In this document: piece by piece, positions 7,526 through 16,563 of the stretch | How the letters are laid out: every line of letters begins with the position of its first letter | How positions within the stretch are numbered: the first letter of the stretch is position 1 | Assembly (NCBI GenBank): GCA_947629795.1 | Contig: CANRFC010000015.1 | Span: 1 to 58,082 of the forward strand | Direction: 5' to 3' | Length of the DNA stretch: 58,082 nt | DNA from: an uncultured Oscillospiraceae bacterium | GTDB taxonomy: Bacteria > Bacillota > Clostridia > Oscillospirales > Oscillospiraceae | Made by a program: the position numbers and the translations under genes | Notes under the pieces: model-generated | Seen by the model: only the letters and a program-made list of their open reading frames with translations | Database searches by the model: none | Told to the model about the DNA's origin: nothing

Positions 7526-8382
7526 GACTTTCCTCCTTCCTTGTATTCGTGGATCAGGGTGCGGAAATGGTAGCACTGAATGTTATAGCCACCGGCGCCG
7601 ATGGTCTCGACCTTCGCCCGGCCTTCTGTCCCAACGATGATCCCATTGATGTCGCCCTTCGGGCCGATCCTGAGATCGCCGGCGTCGGTAATGCGCCCCA
7701 CGACCTTCATGATCCTCGCGATCAGGTCAAGCAGCTTTGCCCTGCGCTCTTGCTCAATGAACTGTTCGAGCCACTCGGCACGCTCGGCCTGATCCCTGAA
7801 GCTCAACATTCTGGAAATGGTGCCGTCGCATTTCTCTCCGAGGGCTTTCTGGATCTGGTGGTATTCAAGCCCACGCTGCTCGAGGAAGTTCTCGACCGGC
7901 TTGCGCGGCCACAGGTTGGCGAGGTCGTAGTCTGAGACCTCGCGGTCCTTGAGAAGCTCCCGGGCCCTTTCGAGCTCTGGCAGCGTCCTCAATGCTTCGA
8001 GGCGGGCGGCTCGCTCCTTCTGCCTCAGCTTCTTCCTGAACTCGATGAAGCTGTCGAAGCGCCGGAGGTAGTAGTCGATCGCCCTGCGCTTCCAGTCGTC
8101 GAGGAACTCGACGAGGATCGCCGGAGCATTGGCCTCGAGGTAGTCGTCCTGCCTGATTTTCTCGGCGTATTTTTCCTTCCAGTTCTCGAGGGTTGCGCGG
8201 GCCTCCTCGAGTTTCTTGCCGGCTTCCCCGATGTCTCTGTGCTTGCTGCGGATCGCGTAGTCGTCCGCGCCGGTGGTGATCAGCTTGTCGAGCTGCCGCC
8301 TGTGCTTCCAGAGGATCGCGGCCTTCTTCTCGACCTTGGCCTCTGCATTGATGACTTTTAGCTTGAGTTCTTCGCGTGTCAT
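7522..8382 (-). CDS. Mobile-element coiled-coil protein with GYNIQCxHxR C-terminal motif
   Basis: A 286-residue protein. Residues 1-75 are a Lys/Glu-rich coiled coil, about 80-140 are helical and basic, and the C-terminal 55 residues form a compact beta module (GDLRIGPKGDINGIIVGTEGRAKVETIGAGGYNIQCYHFRTLIHEYK). I associate that end module with hypothetical proteins from Clostridial phages and conjugative elements, but cannot give a named family or function. The ATG at 8382 has AAAGGAG upstream, and its stop overlaps the XRE start (ATGA), making it the head of the four-gene overlapping operon. Confidence 0.65.
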   Translation of the reverse strand: MTREELKLKVINAEAKVEKKAAILWKHRRQLDKLITTGADDYAIRSKHRDIGEAGKKLEEARATLENWKEKYAEKIRQDDYLEANAPAILVEFLDDWKRRAIDYYLRRFDSFIEFRKKLRQKERAARLEALRTLPELERARELLKDREVSDYDLANLWPRKPVENFLEQRGLEYHQIQKALGEKCDGTISRMLSFRDQAERAEWLEQFIEQERRAKLLDLIARIMKVVGRITDAGDLRIGPKGDINGIIVGTEGRAKVETIGAGGYNIQCYHFRTLIHEYKEGGKS

Positions 8383-8461
8383 GGTGTGCTCCTTTCAATT
8401 CGGCCGGGAGGCCGGTGCTCTTGGCTGGTGATGGCATGAGATAGAAAAACACGGTCGCCGA

Positions 8462-8536
8462 CTACACCGAAAAGGCCACGCGAAAGGCGAGGCTTGTCTG
8501 ATTTCTGTGTGTCGGGACCGTGTGCTGCTGTCTCAT
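8462..8536 (-). CDS. Possible 24-residue peptide
   Basis: An ATG at 8536 with AAAGGAG 8 bases upstream opens a short frame, MRQQHTVPTHRNQTSLAFRV and four more residues, ending at TAG 8462. It sits between the HTH gene and the coiled-coil gene on the same strand. No homology is recognisable; the ribosome site is the only support. Confidence 0.3.
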   Translation of the reverse strand: MRQQHTVPTHRNQTSLAFRVAFSV

Positions 8537-8574
8537 GCTGTTCACTCCTTTCGGCCCGGGGATCCCTGGGAGTT

Positions 8575-8850
8575 TCAGCCGCCCACGGGCGGCGACTCTG
8601 CGATCGGTTTCTTGCCTCTGCGCTTGAAGCTGGCCCGCAGCCGCCTCTCGGCGAGCTTTGCGCTGTACCCCTCGCGCTGATTTTCGTCCAGCTCGCCGGT
8701 CGCGCCGCGCTGGAGCTCCTTGTAGATCGTGGTGTAGTGGACGGATAGCCGGCCAGCGATGTCCGTGGGGCGGTCGCCGATTTTGTACCACGCCTCGATC
8801 TTTTTCCTGTCCTCGAAGGTCAGGTATCGGTATTTTCCCGTCGGTCTCAC
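8575..8850 (-). CDS. Small helix-turn-helix protein (IS30/HTH_38-like)
   Basis: A 91-residue basic protein. Residues 5-50 (KYRYLTFEDRKKIEAWYKIGDRPTDIAGRLSVHYTTIYKELQRG) match the N-terminal helix-turn-helix of IS30-type transposases and of many small phage or ICE regulators. The tail is Arg/Lys-rich and lacks any DDE catalytic domain, so it is a standalone DNA-binding protein or a transposase relic. The start is the GTG at 8850; the ribosome site is crowded (GGAGG abuts the codon), so the start is uncertain. It is first of the minus-strand mobile genes. Confidence 0.65.
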   Translation of the reverse strand: MRPTGKYRYLTFEDRKKIEAWYKIGDRPTDIAGRLSVHYTTIYKELQRGATGELDENQREGYSAKLAERRLRASFKRRGKKPIAESPPVGG

Positions 8851-8880
8851 CTCCGTCCTTTTGGGTCGGAATAAAAAGAA

Positions 8881-8918
8881 AAACGCACAGAGGACTCGAT
8901 TGGAGTCTCTGTGCGTTT
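8881..8918 (-). terminator. Rho-independent terminator (minus direction)
   Basis: AAACGCACAGAG (8881-8892) pairs with CTCTGTGCGTTT (8907-8918), with an inner ACTC/GAGT extension and one bulged G. Reading on the minus strand it is followed by TTTTTCTTTTT. It separates the mobile segment from the core genes to the right. Confidence 0.7.
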
Positions 8919-8960
8919 AATATTACCAGCCGGCAAACCTTCGCTTTTTAGGGATTTTCT

Positions 8961-8989
8961 TTGACATATTTCTTCCGTGGGCGTATAAT
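8961..8989 (+). promoter_or_regulatory. Consensus sigma-A promoter of the c-di-GMP locus
   Basis: TTGACA at 8961-8966 and TATAAT at 8984-8989 with a 17-bp spacer, 51 bases before the GTG of the binding-protein gene at 9041. A perfect consensus match. Confidence 0.85.
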
Positions 8990-9040
8990 AAAGAAGTTGT
9001 CAATAATCCTTGGCTTTTCAACCATAAAGGAGGCCCTCCC

Positions 9041-10498
9041 GTGAAAAGAAATCTTGCCTTGCTCCTCTGCGCTGCCTTGGTGGCTGCCGCTCTGGCCGGC
9101 TGTGCCGGCTCGGGGGACGACATGCCCAAGCTGGACCCCAAGGACCCTGTGGGCCTGGAGATCTGGCACTACTATAACGGACCGCAGAAAGAGGCCTTTG
9201 ACGCACTGGTCTCCGAGTTCAACGAGACAGTAGGCCAGGAGCAGGGCATCGTGGTGGAGGCCTTCAGCCAGGGCAACGTCAACGAGCTGGCGGACAAGGT
9301 CCTGGACGCCGCGGAGAAGAAGGTGGGGGCCGAGGAGATCCCCGACATCTTCGCCGCCTATGCCGATACCGCCTACCAGATCGACAAGATCGGCCTGCTG
9401 GCCGATATCTCCCCCTACCTCACCGAGGAGGAGCTGTCCGCCTACCGGCCTGAGTTCGTGGAGGAGGGCCGCATCTCGGGAGACGGCACCCTGAAGATCT
9501 TCCCCATCGCCAAGTCGGTGGAGCTGCTGATGGTGAACAAGACCGACTGGGACAAGTTCGCCTCCGCCACCGGGGCTTCGGAGGAGGACCTGAAGACCAT
9601 GGAGGGCATCACCAAGCTCTCCCGGAGCTACTATGAGTACACCGACGCCCTGACCCCCGATGTGGCGGGGGACGGCAAGGCCTTCTTCGGCCGGGACGCC
9701 ATGGCCAACTACATGATCATCGGCAACCGCCAGCTGGGCGTGGAGATCTTCCAGGTAGAGGGCGGCGAGGCGACGATCAATGTGGATGAGCAGGCCCTGC
9801 GCAGGCTCTGGGACAACTATTACGTGCCCTACATCCACGGCTGGTTCTCCGACGAGGGCCGCTTCCGCTCCGACGCCGCCCACACAGGCTCCATCATCGC
9901 CCTGGTGGGCTCCTCCGCCAGCGTGACCTATTTCCCCAGCGAGGTGCAGATGGACGATGTGAACACCTACCCCATCGACATGGCGGTGTATCCCGCCCCG
10001 TCCTTTGCGGACGGAGAGGCCTTTACCGTGCAGCAGGGGGCGGGGATGTGCGTGACCAAGTCCGACGAGAGGACCGAGTACGCCGCCACCGTCTTCCTCA
10101 AGTGGTTCACCGAGAGCGAGCGGAACGCCGCGTTTTCCGTGGGCTCGGGATACCTGCCCGTGACCACCGCCGCGCTGAAGAGCGAGGTGCTGGACGCGGC
10201 CCTGACTGCCTCCGGCAACAACGAGGGGATGCGCCTGACCTTCGGGGCTGCCCTGGAGCAGATCGACGCCAATACCTTTTACACCCCGGCGCCCTTTGTT
10301 CACGGCAATGACTGCCGCGCGGTGCTGGAGAACTCCCTGACCGAGAAGTGCCAGGCTGACCGGCAGGCCATCCTGGCCGCCGTGGAGGCGGGCGGAGAGC
10401 TTGACGAGGTCATTGCGGGCTTCGATACCGACGAGAACTTTGGGGCTTGGGTCTCCGCCCTGAACGAGGCGCTTCAGAACGCGTCGAAAGAGGGCTGA
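9041..10498 (+). CDS. ABC-type sugar-binding lipoprotein (orphan)
   Basis: A 485-residue extracellular solute-binding protein of the sugar (CUT1, family 1) type. The lipobox LAGC puts the lipidated Cys at about residue 21. The mature part begins GLEIWHYYNGPQKEAFDALVSEFNE, the classic first strand and helix of this fold, and continues with ELADKVLDA and IPDIFAAYADTAYQIDKIGLLADISPYL. The start is the GTG at 9041 after AAAGGAGG. No permease or ATPase follows. Instead a membrane GGDEF-EAL gene starts 45 bases downstream, so the protein may present a ligand to that sensor rather than feed a transporter (inference). Alternatively it shares permeases encoded elsewhere. Confidence 0.88.
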   Translation: MKRNLALLLCAALVAAALAGCAGSGDDMPKLDPKDPVGLEIWHYYNGPQKEAFDALVSEFNETVGQEQGIVVEAFSQGNVNELADKVLDAAEKKVGAEEIPDIFAAYADTAYQIDKIGLLADISPYLTEEELSAYRPEFVEEGRISGDGTLKIFPIAKSVELLMVNKTDWDKFASATGASEEDLKTMEGITKLSRSYYEYTDALTPDVAGDGKAFFGRDAMANYMIIGNRQLGVEIFQVEGGEATINVDEQALRRLWDNYYVPYIHGWFSDEGRFRSDAAHTGSIIALVGSSASVTYFPSEVQMDDVNTYPIDMAVYPAPSFADGEAFTVQQGAGMCVTKSDERTEYAATVFLKWFTESERNAAFSVGSGYLPVTTAALKSEVLDAALTASGNNEGMRLTFGAALEQIDANTFYTPAPFVHGNDCRAVLENSLTEKCQADRQAILAAVEAGGELDEVIAGFDTDENFGAWVSALNEALQNASKEG

Positions 10499-10542
10499 GC
10501 GCGGCAGATCCGAAACCGGCTGGAAGGCAGGTGAGCGCAGGA

Positions 10543-13500
10543 ATGAGAAAAAAAGGCAAGGTATGGTCCTTTCAGATGAGGATCACCCTGTTCCTGCTGA
10601 TCATGATGCTGATGGAATCCCTGCTGTTTGTGGGATTCCTGGTCTGGGGCAACGTGTTGACTCAGTTTGACCAGAATGCCTCCGATGTCTTTGTGGAGGA
10701 GATCTCCAACCGCGCGGCCTACCTCAAGACTGATATGATCCAGCGCTGGGGACAGCTGGACTGGACCCAGAGCACGGTGGAAGAGACCGTCAATGCCTAT
10801 CTGGAGGAGCGGGGTATCTCCGCGGAAGAACTGGTCCCCGGTTCGGAGGATACCACTGCCCTTCTGGGGCGGCTGGCCCCCGACCTTGTTTCCACCCTGC
10901 GGCGGAACACCATCAACGGGGTGTTCGTGGTCTTTCACGGGAACGGGGGAGACCCCTCCCAGCCCCAGGAAAACACAGTGAAGGGCGGGATCTATATCCG
11001 GGATACCGACCCCACCGCCAACTCGGATTCCAATGCCGACCTGTCCCTTCGGTACGGTCCCCATGACCTGGTCAACCAACTGGGGATCGCCATGGATATC
11101 AACTGGAATCCCGCCGTAACGGTGCAGCAGGACAGCGAGTGGTATTATTCCGCCCTGCAGGCGGTGGCCCGGTACCCCTACGCCACCCGGAGCCAGCTGG
11201 GCCACTGGGCGCCCATGCACACCCTGGTGGGGGACCAGGACCCCAAGATCATCACCTACACCCAGCCCCTGGTGGATGAGGCAGGGGTGCCCTACGGCGT
11301 GCTGGGTATGGAGCTCACCGAGACCTACCTGCGCCGGTCCTTGCCTTACAGCGAGCTGCCGGGGGAGAGGAACAGCTCCTCCTATGTGCTGGCCTATTCT
11401 GACGGCGGGGACGGCTATCAGATTATGTCCGTGGCAGGACCCCTTTCCACCTGGCTTTTTGGGGAGGAGAAGACCTTCCGGCTTGCCGAGGCCCCGGAGC
11501 GGGAGCCCCTGTACCGGGCCCTGCCCGCCGAGGGCGGACCGGAGGAGAAGGTCTACTCCTATGTTCAGGAGCTGCAGCTCTACGACGCCAACTCTCCCTT
11601 TGAAGAGGAACACTGGTATCTGGTGGGCATGTCCCGGGGAGAGGACCTGTTCGCCTATACGGCCCAGGTCCGGCAGCGCTCCATCGCGCTGCTGCTGGTG
11701 GCCATGGCCTCGGGCGTGGCCCTTTCCCTGCTGGTGGGCGTCTACTTCAGCCGGCCCATCAACAAGATCTCGGCCGCCATCCGGGATCTGGACCCCAACA
11801 AGCCCGTGGAGCTGGAGCCCACCAACATCCGGGAGATCGACGAGCTGGCCCGGACCATCACCACAGTGAGCCAGGAGATCACGGAATCCCTGTCCCGGAC
11901 CAACCGGATCATTGACACGGTGAGCGCCCCCATCGCCGTGTTCCAGTTCAACCAGGAGGTGGGGCGGCTGAGCTGCTCCTCCCGGTTCTACTCCATCCTG
12001 GGACTTCCTGAGCCGGACGAGCCCCTCACCGGCAAGGAATTCGAGGCCCTGCTGGCCGACCTCGGGAAGCATGTGGACCAGGATATGGGGGACGGAGAGA
12101 CCCTGATCCTCCGCCTGCCCGACCACTACAAGCCCGGCGAGACCCGGTGGGTCCGCTTCCAGCGGCTGCGCAACGGCAACTATGTGCTGGGCATCCTCAT
12201 CGACGTCACCGACAGCCGGGAGAAGCTGGCCCGCATCGAGTTCGAGCGGGATCACGACACCCTCACCGGCCTTTCCAACCGCCTGGCCTTCCGCAAGCAC
12301 ATGGCCGAGCTCGCACGCCGGGAGGACCCGGGTGTGTGCGCCGTGCTGATGATGGATCTGGACAACCTCAAGTCGGTGAACGACACCTACGGCCATGAGT
12401 ACGGCGACGAATACATCCGGGGCGCGGCCAATGTGCTGCGCCGCTTCGCGGGGGACCGCTGCTTCCCGGCCCGGATCTCGGGAGACGAGTTCTACATCGC
12501 CTTCAGCGGCTACTCCTCCCGGGAGGAGATCGAGGAGTGCATCACCCGGTTCCGGGCCGAGCTCATCGCCACCGACGTCCGCCTGCCCCAGGGCCAGCTC
12601 CGCCGGCTGCGGGCCTCGGCGGGGGTGGCCTGGTACCCTGACGACACCCTGCGTCTGGAGGACCTGGTCCACTACGCCGACTTCGCCATGTACCAGGCCA
12701 AGCACTCCTCCAAGGGCTCCCTGTGCTATTTCGATATCAAGTCCTACAACCGGGACTCGGTGATGGTCTACGACAACGCCGAGCTGGACCGGATCATCGA
12801 GACCGCCGCCGTGCGCTTTGTCTTCCAGCCCATCGTCTCCTGCCGGGACGGGTCCACCCTGGGCTACGAGTGCCTGATGCGGCCCTGTTCCCCGGTGTTC
12901 ACCTCGCCGGAGGATCTGCTGCAGATCGCCCGCATCCAGTCCAAGCTCCACCACATCGAGGTGCTGACCTGGCTGGAGGGCACCGCCGCCTTCCTGGCCC
13001 TGCCCTGGCGGGACGAGGGGGCCCGGCTCTTCCTCAACTCCATCCCCAGCCAGAGCCTGTCTCCGGAGGAGGTGGGGGAGTACGAGCGCCGCTTCCCCGG
13101 CATGTTCAGCCAGACCGTGCTGGAGCTCATCGAGAGCGACGAGGGCAATACCGAATATACCGAGGCCAAGATCCGCCGGGGGAAGAAGACGGGCATGATG
13201 ATCGCCCTGGACGACTTCGGCAGCGGATACAGCAACGAATCCCTGCTTCTGGAGCTCCATCCCCATTTCGTCAAGATCGACATGGACGTGATCCGGGGCA
13301 TCGACCTGGACTTCGACCGCCAGACCGTCTTCCGAGGCATTGCCGAGTCCTGCCACAGCATGGGTAGCAAGGTCATCGCCGAGGGCGTGGAGACCCTGGA
13401 CCAGCTCCGCATGGTCATCTCCCTGGGCGCCGACTACATCCAGGGGTTCTACATCGGCCGCCCGGCGGAGGCGCCCGAGCCGGTGCCCCACGAGATCTGC

Positions 13501-13560
13501 AACCAGCTCAGGGCCGCCTGGAAGGACCTCCGGGCCGAAGAGCCGCAGGGCAGCCGCTAA
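10543..13560 (+). CDS. Membrane GGDEF-EAL cyclic-di-GMP enzyme with extracellular sensor
   Basis: About 1005 residues. TM1 (about 7-32), a roughly 345-residue extracellular Cache-like sensor, TM2 (about 381-405), a HAMP-like linker (SRPINKISAAIRDLD), a PAS-like stretch, a GGDEF domain (about 560-725), and an EAL domain (about 740-990). The diguanylate cyclase signature is S646-G-D-E-F, a one-residue variant of GGDEF that keeps the catalytic DEF. The phosphodiesterase signature is E776-C-L-M-R, with the later metal and catalytic motifs all present (LNSIP, ELIES, DDFGSGYSN, VKID, EGVET, GFYIG). Either activity is possible, with PDE well supported. I prefer the ATG at 10543 (AGGTGAG upstream); a GTG at 10531 is in frame. 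It is coupled to the binding lipoprotein gene. Confidence 0.9.
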   Translation: MRKKGKVWSFQMRITLFLLIMMLMESLLFVGFLVWGNVLTQFDQNASDVFVEEISNRAAYLKTDMIQRWGQLDWTQSTVEETVNAYLEERGISAEELVPGSEDTTALLGRLAPDLVSTLRRNTINGVFVVFHGNGGDPSQPQENTVKGGIYIRDTDPTANSDSNADLSLRYGPHDLVNQLGIAMDINWNPAVTVQQDSEWYYSALQAVARYPYATRSQLGHWAPMHTLVGDQDPKIITYTQPLVDEAGVPYGVLGMELTETYLRRSLPYSELPGERNSSSYVLAYSDGGDGYQIMSVAGPLSTWLFGEEKTFRLAEAPEREPLYRALPAEGGPEEKVYSYVQELQLYDANSPFEEEHWYLVGMSRGEDLFAYTAQVRQRSIALLLVAMASGVALSLLVGVYFSRPINKISAAIRDLDPNKPVELEPTNIREIDELARTITTVSQEITESLSRTNRIIDTVSAPIAVFQFNQEVGRLSCSSRFYSILGLPEPDEPLTGKEFEALLADLGKHVDQDMGDGETLILRLPDHYKPGETRWVRFQRLRNGNYVLGILIDVTDSREKLARIEFERDHDTLTGLSNRLAFRKHMAELARREDPGVCAVLMMDLDNLKSVNDTYGHEYGDEYIRGAANVLRRFAGDRCFPARISGDEFYIAFSGYSSREEIEECITRFRAELIATDVRLPQGQLRRLRASAGVAWYPDDTLRLEDLVHYADFAMYQAKHSSKGSLCYFDIKSYNRDSVMVYDNAELDRIIETAAVRFVFQPIVSCRDGSTLGYECLMRPCSPVFTSPEDLLQIARIQSKLHHIEVLTWLEGTAAFLALPWRDEGARLFLNSIPSQSLSPEEVGEYERRFPGMFSQTVLELIESDEGNTEYTEAKIRRGKKTGMMIALDDFGSGYSNESLLLELHPHFVKIDMDVIRGIDLDFDRQTVFRGIAESCHSMGSKVIAEGVETLDQLRMVISLGADYIQGFYIGRPAEAPEPVPHEICNQLRAAWKDLRAEEPQGSR

Positions 13561-13582
13561 GCCCTTTCTTCCCGGCACAGAA

Positions 13583-13622
13583 AAAACCGCCGGTCAGGAA
13601 AATTTCCTGACCGGCGGTTTTT
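13583..13622. terminator. Bidirectional terminator between convergent operons
   Basis: A perfect stem: AAAACCGCCGGTCAGGAAA at 13583 pairs with its complement after a single central A, with A- and T-runs on either side. It serves the GGDEF-EAL gene (+) and the hybrid kinase gene (-). Confidence 0.85.
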
Positions 13623-13649
13623 CCGTTCTTGATGGAGTGACGGGCGCGT

Positions 13650-16196
13650 TTACAGGTCCAGGACCTTCTTCAGGACCCGGGCCACCTCCTTGATGTCGAT
13701 GGGCTTGGCGATGTGGGCGTTCATACCGTGCTCCAGGCACCTCTGGATGTCCTCGGAGAAGGCGTCGGCCGTCATGGCGATGATGGGAAGTCCCGCGTCG
13801 GGGCGGTCCATGGCCCGGATGGCGTCGGAGGCCTCGTAGCCGTTCATCACCGGCATCCGGATGTCCATGAGGATGGCGTCATACCAGCCGCTCTGAGCCT
13901 TCTGGAACATCTCCACGCACAGCTTTCCGTTTTCCGCCCACTCCAGCTCCACACCCAGGCTGCCCAGCAGCTCGCTGGCCACCTCCCAGTTGAGCTCGTT
14001 GTCCTCGGCCACCAGGATGCGCCGGCCGGAGAGGTCGGCCACAGGCTTTTCGGGACGGGGCTGGCGGGCCTCATCGGCGGAGACATAGTGCTTCAGGCCG
14101 TGGTAGAGGGTGGAGCGGAACAGGGGCTTGGAGAGGAAGCCGCTGATGCCCGCCGCCCGGGCCTCCTCCTCGATCTCGCTCCAGTCGTAGGCCGAGATGA
14201 GCAGGATGGGCACCTCGTCGCCCAGCTGGCGGCGGAGCTCCCGGGCGGTGGCGATACCGTCCATGTCGGGGAGCTTCCAGTCCAGCAGGATGATGTGGTA
14301 GTCGGAGTGCTCCCGGTGATGGCGGGAGACCAGCTTCACGGCGCTCTCGCCGTCCAGGGCCCACTCGGCCCGGATGCCGATGGAGCGCAGGGAGGAGACC
14401 GTGCTCTCGCAGAGCTGCTGGTCGTCGTCCACCACCAGCATGCTCCAGTCGGGGAGGATCATCTCCTCCTCCTGCTCGGTGCAGCGCTCCAGGTCCAGGA
14501 CCACCTGGAACTCGCTGCCCTCGCCCTGGCGGCTCTTCACCGTGATCTCGCCCTCCATGGCGTCCACAATGCACTTGGTGATGGCCATGCCCAGGCCGGT
14601 GCCCTCGGTGCGGTGGACCCGCTTGCTGTCCTCCCGGGAGAAGGACTCAAAGATGTGGGACTGGTATTCCTCGCTCATGCCGATGCCGTTGTCCTTGACC
14701 AGGAAGCGGATGCGGACATAGTCCTCTCCCTTGGGAGAGACCTCCTCATGGACGGTCACCTGGATGGACCCGCCGTTGGGGGTGTACTTCACCGCGTTGG
14801 ACAACAGGTTGAGCAGGATCTGGTTGAGCCGCACCCCGTCGCAGTAGACATTCTCCGAGGTGATGTCATAGATGAACACGTTGAAGCTCTGTTCCTTGGC
14901 CCTGACCTGGGGCTGGACGATGCTCACCAGGCTGTCCATCACCTCCCGGAGGGAGACCCGCTCCAGATTCAGAGTCATCTTGCCGCTCTCGATCTTGGAC
15001 ATATCCAGCACGTCGTTGATCAGTCCCAGCAGATGCTTGCTGGACAGGGTGATCTTCTTCAGGCAGTTGCGCACCTGCTGGGGGTTGTCCAGGTTGGCCG
15101 AGGCGATGGCCGTCATGCCCACGATGGCGTTCATGGGGGTGCGGATGTCGTGGCTCATGTTGGACAAGAACTCGCTCTTGGACTTGCTGGCCTGCTCGGC
15201 GGCCTGCCTGGCCTCCTCCAGCTCCTGCATCTGGGCCCAGCTGAGCCTGGAGTACTTGATGAAGATCATCAGCAGGGACAGCAGGATGACAACGCAGCCG
15301 ATGAGGGCCGAGACAAGGGACCGGGTCCCCAGGGTCTCCACCGACTCGTTCAGGGCGCCGTAGGGCATAAAGGAGATCAGATACCATACGGAATTGGGCA
15401 GGGCGGAGCAGTAGATGTGCCGCCGCTCGCCGTCGATGTTCATGATGGTGGAGTAGTCCTCCCCGGCGTCCATGGCCTGCCGGAGCTCGCTGATATAGGT
15501 CTCCACGCTCTTGCCGTTCTCCTCGCTGTACATGGCCTGGACCCGCTCAAAGTAATTGTTCCGGAAGGCATCGTAGGTGCGCACCACGAAGCTGCCGTCC
15601 TTGCGGATGACGAAGGAGTAGATAATGGAATCCTCCTCGTCCAGGGACAGGGTCTCGCTGATATAGCTCAGAGGAAGCTCGCCCACCAGGCCGATGCAGT
15701 CCTCCTTGCCCGGCAGATCCACCTCGACGGGAGCGCCGATGAGGGTGATCAGCTCTCCCGCCTGATTGAAGCCAACGGCGATGCGGCTTTCCCCGTTCTG
15801 CATGGAGTTCAGGAAATCCTGGGGGCCGGCGGGGGTCACCTCTCCGCCGTAGAGCATCTCCATGGACCCATCGGGGTAATAGTACGCCGCCGACTCGAAG
15901 CCCCTGGCCTGGGCGTTGTAGACCAGCCAGTTCTGCAGGGCCTCCCGGTCGTCCAGATAGGCCTTGGGGATGGTGGTGACCAGGGTCTCCATCTGGGTCA
16001 GCCGGTGCTCGGTCATGGTCTCAAAGTGCTTGGAGATGCGCTCGTTCATGCCGGCCATGTAGATGTTGCCCAGCTGGCTGATGGTCTCCTCGCTCTGTCG
16101 GTTGAGGTAGTGGGCCAGCATGCCGAACACGCCGATACAGATGGCGCATATGATGGCCAGGCTGCGGGCCAGGAACCGGTTGATGGGATTTTTCAC
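13650..16196 (-). CDS. Hybrid sensor histidine kinase with two receiver domains
   Basis: 848 residues: TM1 (about 7-32), an extracellular Cache-like sensor, TM2 (about 290-315), then HisKA with His349 in SNMSHDIRTPMN. The HATPase has the N box NQILLNLLSNAVKYTPNGG, G1 DNGIGMS and G2 GTGLGMAI. Receiver 1 has Asp639 in LLDWKLPDMDG; receiver 2 has Asp778 in LMDIRMPVMNG. All catalytic residues are present. I use the GTG at 16196, which follows GAGGAGGG and sits one base past the stop of the HPt gene. The HPt and REC-HD-GYP genes are upstream in the same operon, so the output is likely phosphorylation of the HD-GYP regulator and a change in cyclic-di-GMP. The sensor half closely resembles the partial kinase at 57054. 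Confidence 0.92.
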   Translation of the reverse strand: MKNPINRFLARSLAIICAICIGVFGMLAHYLNRQSEETISQLGNIYMAGMNERISKHFETMTEHRLTQMETLVTTIPKAYLDDREALQNWLVYNAQARGFESAAYYYPDGSMEMLYGGEVTPAGPQDFLNSMQNGESRIAVGFNQAGELITLIGAPVEVDLPGKEDCIGLVGELPLSYISETLSLDEEDSIIYSFVIRKDGSFVVRTYDAFRNNYFERVQAMYSEENGKSVETYISELRQAMDAGEDYSTIMNIDGERRHIYCSALPNSVWYLISFMPYGALNESVETLGTRSLVSALIGCVVILLSLLMIFIKYSRLSWAQMQELEEARQAAEQASKSKSEFLSNMSHDIRTPMNAIVGMTAIASANLDNPQQVRNCLKKITLSSKHLLGLINDVLDMSKIESGKMTLNLERVSLREVMDSLVSIVQPQVRAKEQSFNVFIYDITSENVYCDGVRLNQILLNLLSNAVKYTPNGGSIQVTVHEEVSPKGEDYVRIRFLVKDNGIGMSEEYQSHIFESFSREDSKRVHRTEGTGLGMAITKCIVDAMEGEITVKSRQGEGSEFQVVLDLERCTEQEEEMILPDWSMLVVDDDQQLCESTVSSLRSIGIRAEWALDGESAVKLVSRHHREHSDYHIILLDWKLPDMDGIATARELRRQLGDEVPILLISAYDWSEIEEEARAAGISGFLSKPLFRSTLYHGLKHYVSADEARQPRPEKPVADLSGRRILVAEDNELNWEVASELLGSLGVELEWAENGKLCVEMFQKAQSGWYDAILMDIRMPVMNGYEASDAIRAMDRPDAGLPIIAMTADAFSEDIQRCLEHGMNAHIAKPIDIKEVARVLKKVLDL

Positions 16197-16197
16197 C

Positions 16198-16563
16198 TCA
16201 AGCCCCCTCCTCTTCAGTCCGGAAGGCCCGGATGGCAGCCGCCGTGGCTTCATAGTCCTCCACGGTCTGCCGGAAAAGGGGCTCGGCCTCGGGGGTGTAG
16301 CCGTGGCGCAGGGCCTCGCACAGGGCGCTGGAGGAGGTCCCGAGCCGGGTGAAGCTCAGGTTCAGGCACATCCCCTTGATGGTGTGGGCGGCCCGGAAGG
16401 CTTCCCCCCAGTTCTGGGCCTCCATGGCATCCCGCAGCAGCCCGAAGCTGGGGTCATCCAAAAATTTCAGGACGAACTTCTTTACCAGACGCTCTCCGCA
16501 GAGGCGCCCGCACACGTCCTTATAATCGCCGCCCAAAGCGGCATAACACGCTTCCAGTGTCAT
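16198..16563 (-). CDS. Histidine phosphotransfer (HPt) protein
   Basis: A 121-residue all-helical protein with the HPt signature AHTIKGMCLNL; His60 is the phosphoacceptor. HPt proteins pass phosphate between a hybrid kinase receiver and a downstream receiver. Here the donor is encoded next (hybrid kinase) and the acceptor just before (REC-HD-GYP). The ATG at 16563 overlaps the HD-GYP stop by ATGA and has AGGAGG upstream; the longer frame to 16764 reads antisense to real codons of the neighbour and is rejected. Confidence 0.9.
   Translation of the reverse strand: MTLEACYAALGGDYKDVCGRLCGERLVKKFVLKFLDDPSFGLLRDAMEAQNWGEAFRAAHTIKGMCLNLSFTRLGTSSSALCEALRHGYTPEAEPLFRQTVEDYEATAAAIRAFRTEEEGA

Noticed and set aside
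8575-8850. Complete IS30-type transposase
   Set aside because: Only the N-terminal helix-turn-helix is present; no DDE domain and no terminal inverted repeats were seen.
1-8900. Complete, functional prophage
   Set aside because: No integrase, terminase, portal, capsid or lysis gene and no attachment sites are visible; only one clear tail gene.
10474-13578. 1034-codon minus-strand frame opposite the GGDEF-EAL gene
   Set aside because: It mirrors third-position GC bias of a gene whose motifs are all on the plus strand; no domain, no ribosome site.
13713-16352. 879-codon plus-strand frame opposite the hybrid kinase
   Set aside because: Val/Leu/Gly/His-rich antisense frame without any fold; the kinase, HATPase and receiver motifs are on the minus strand.
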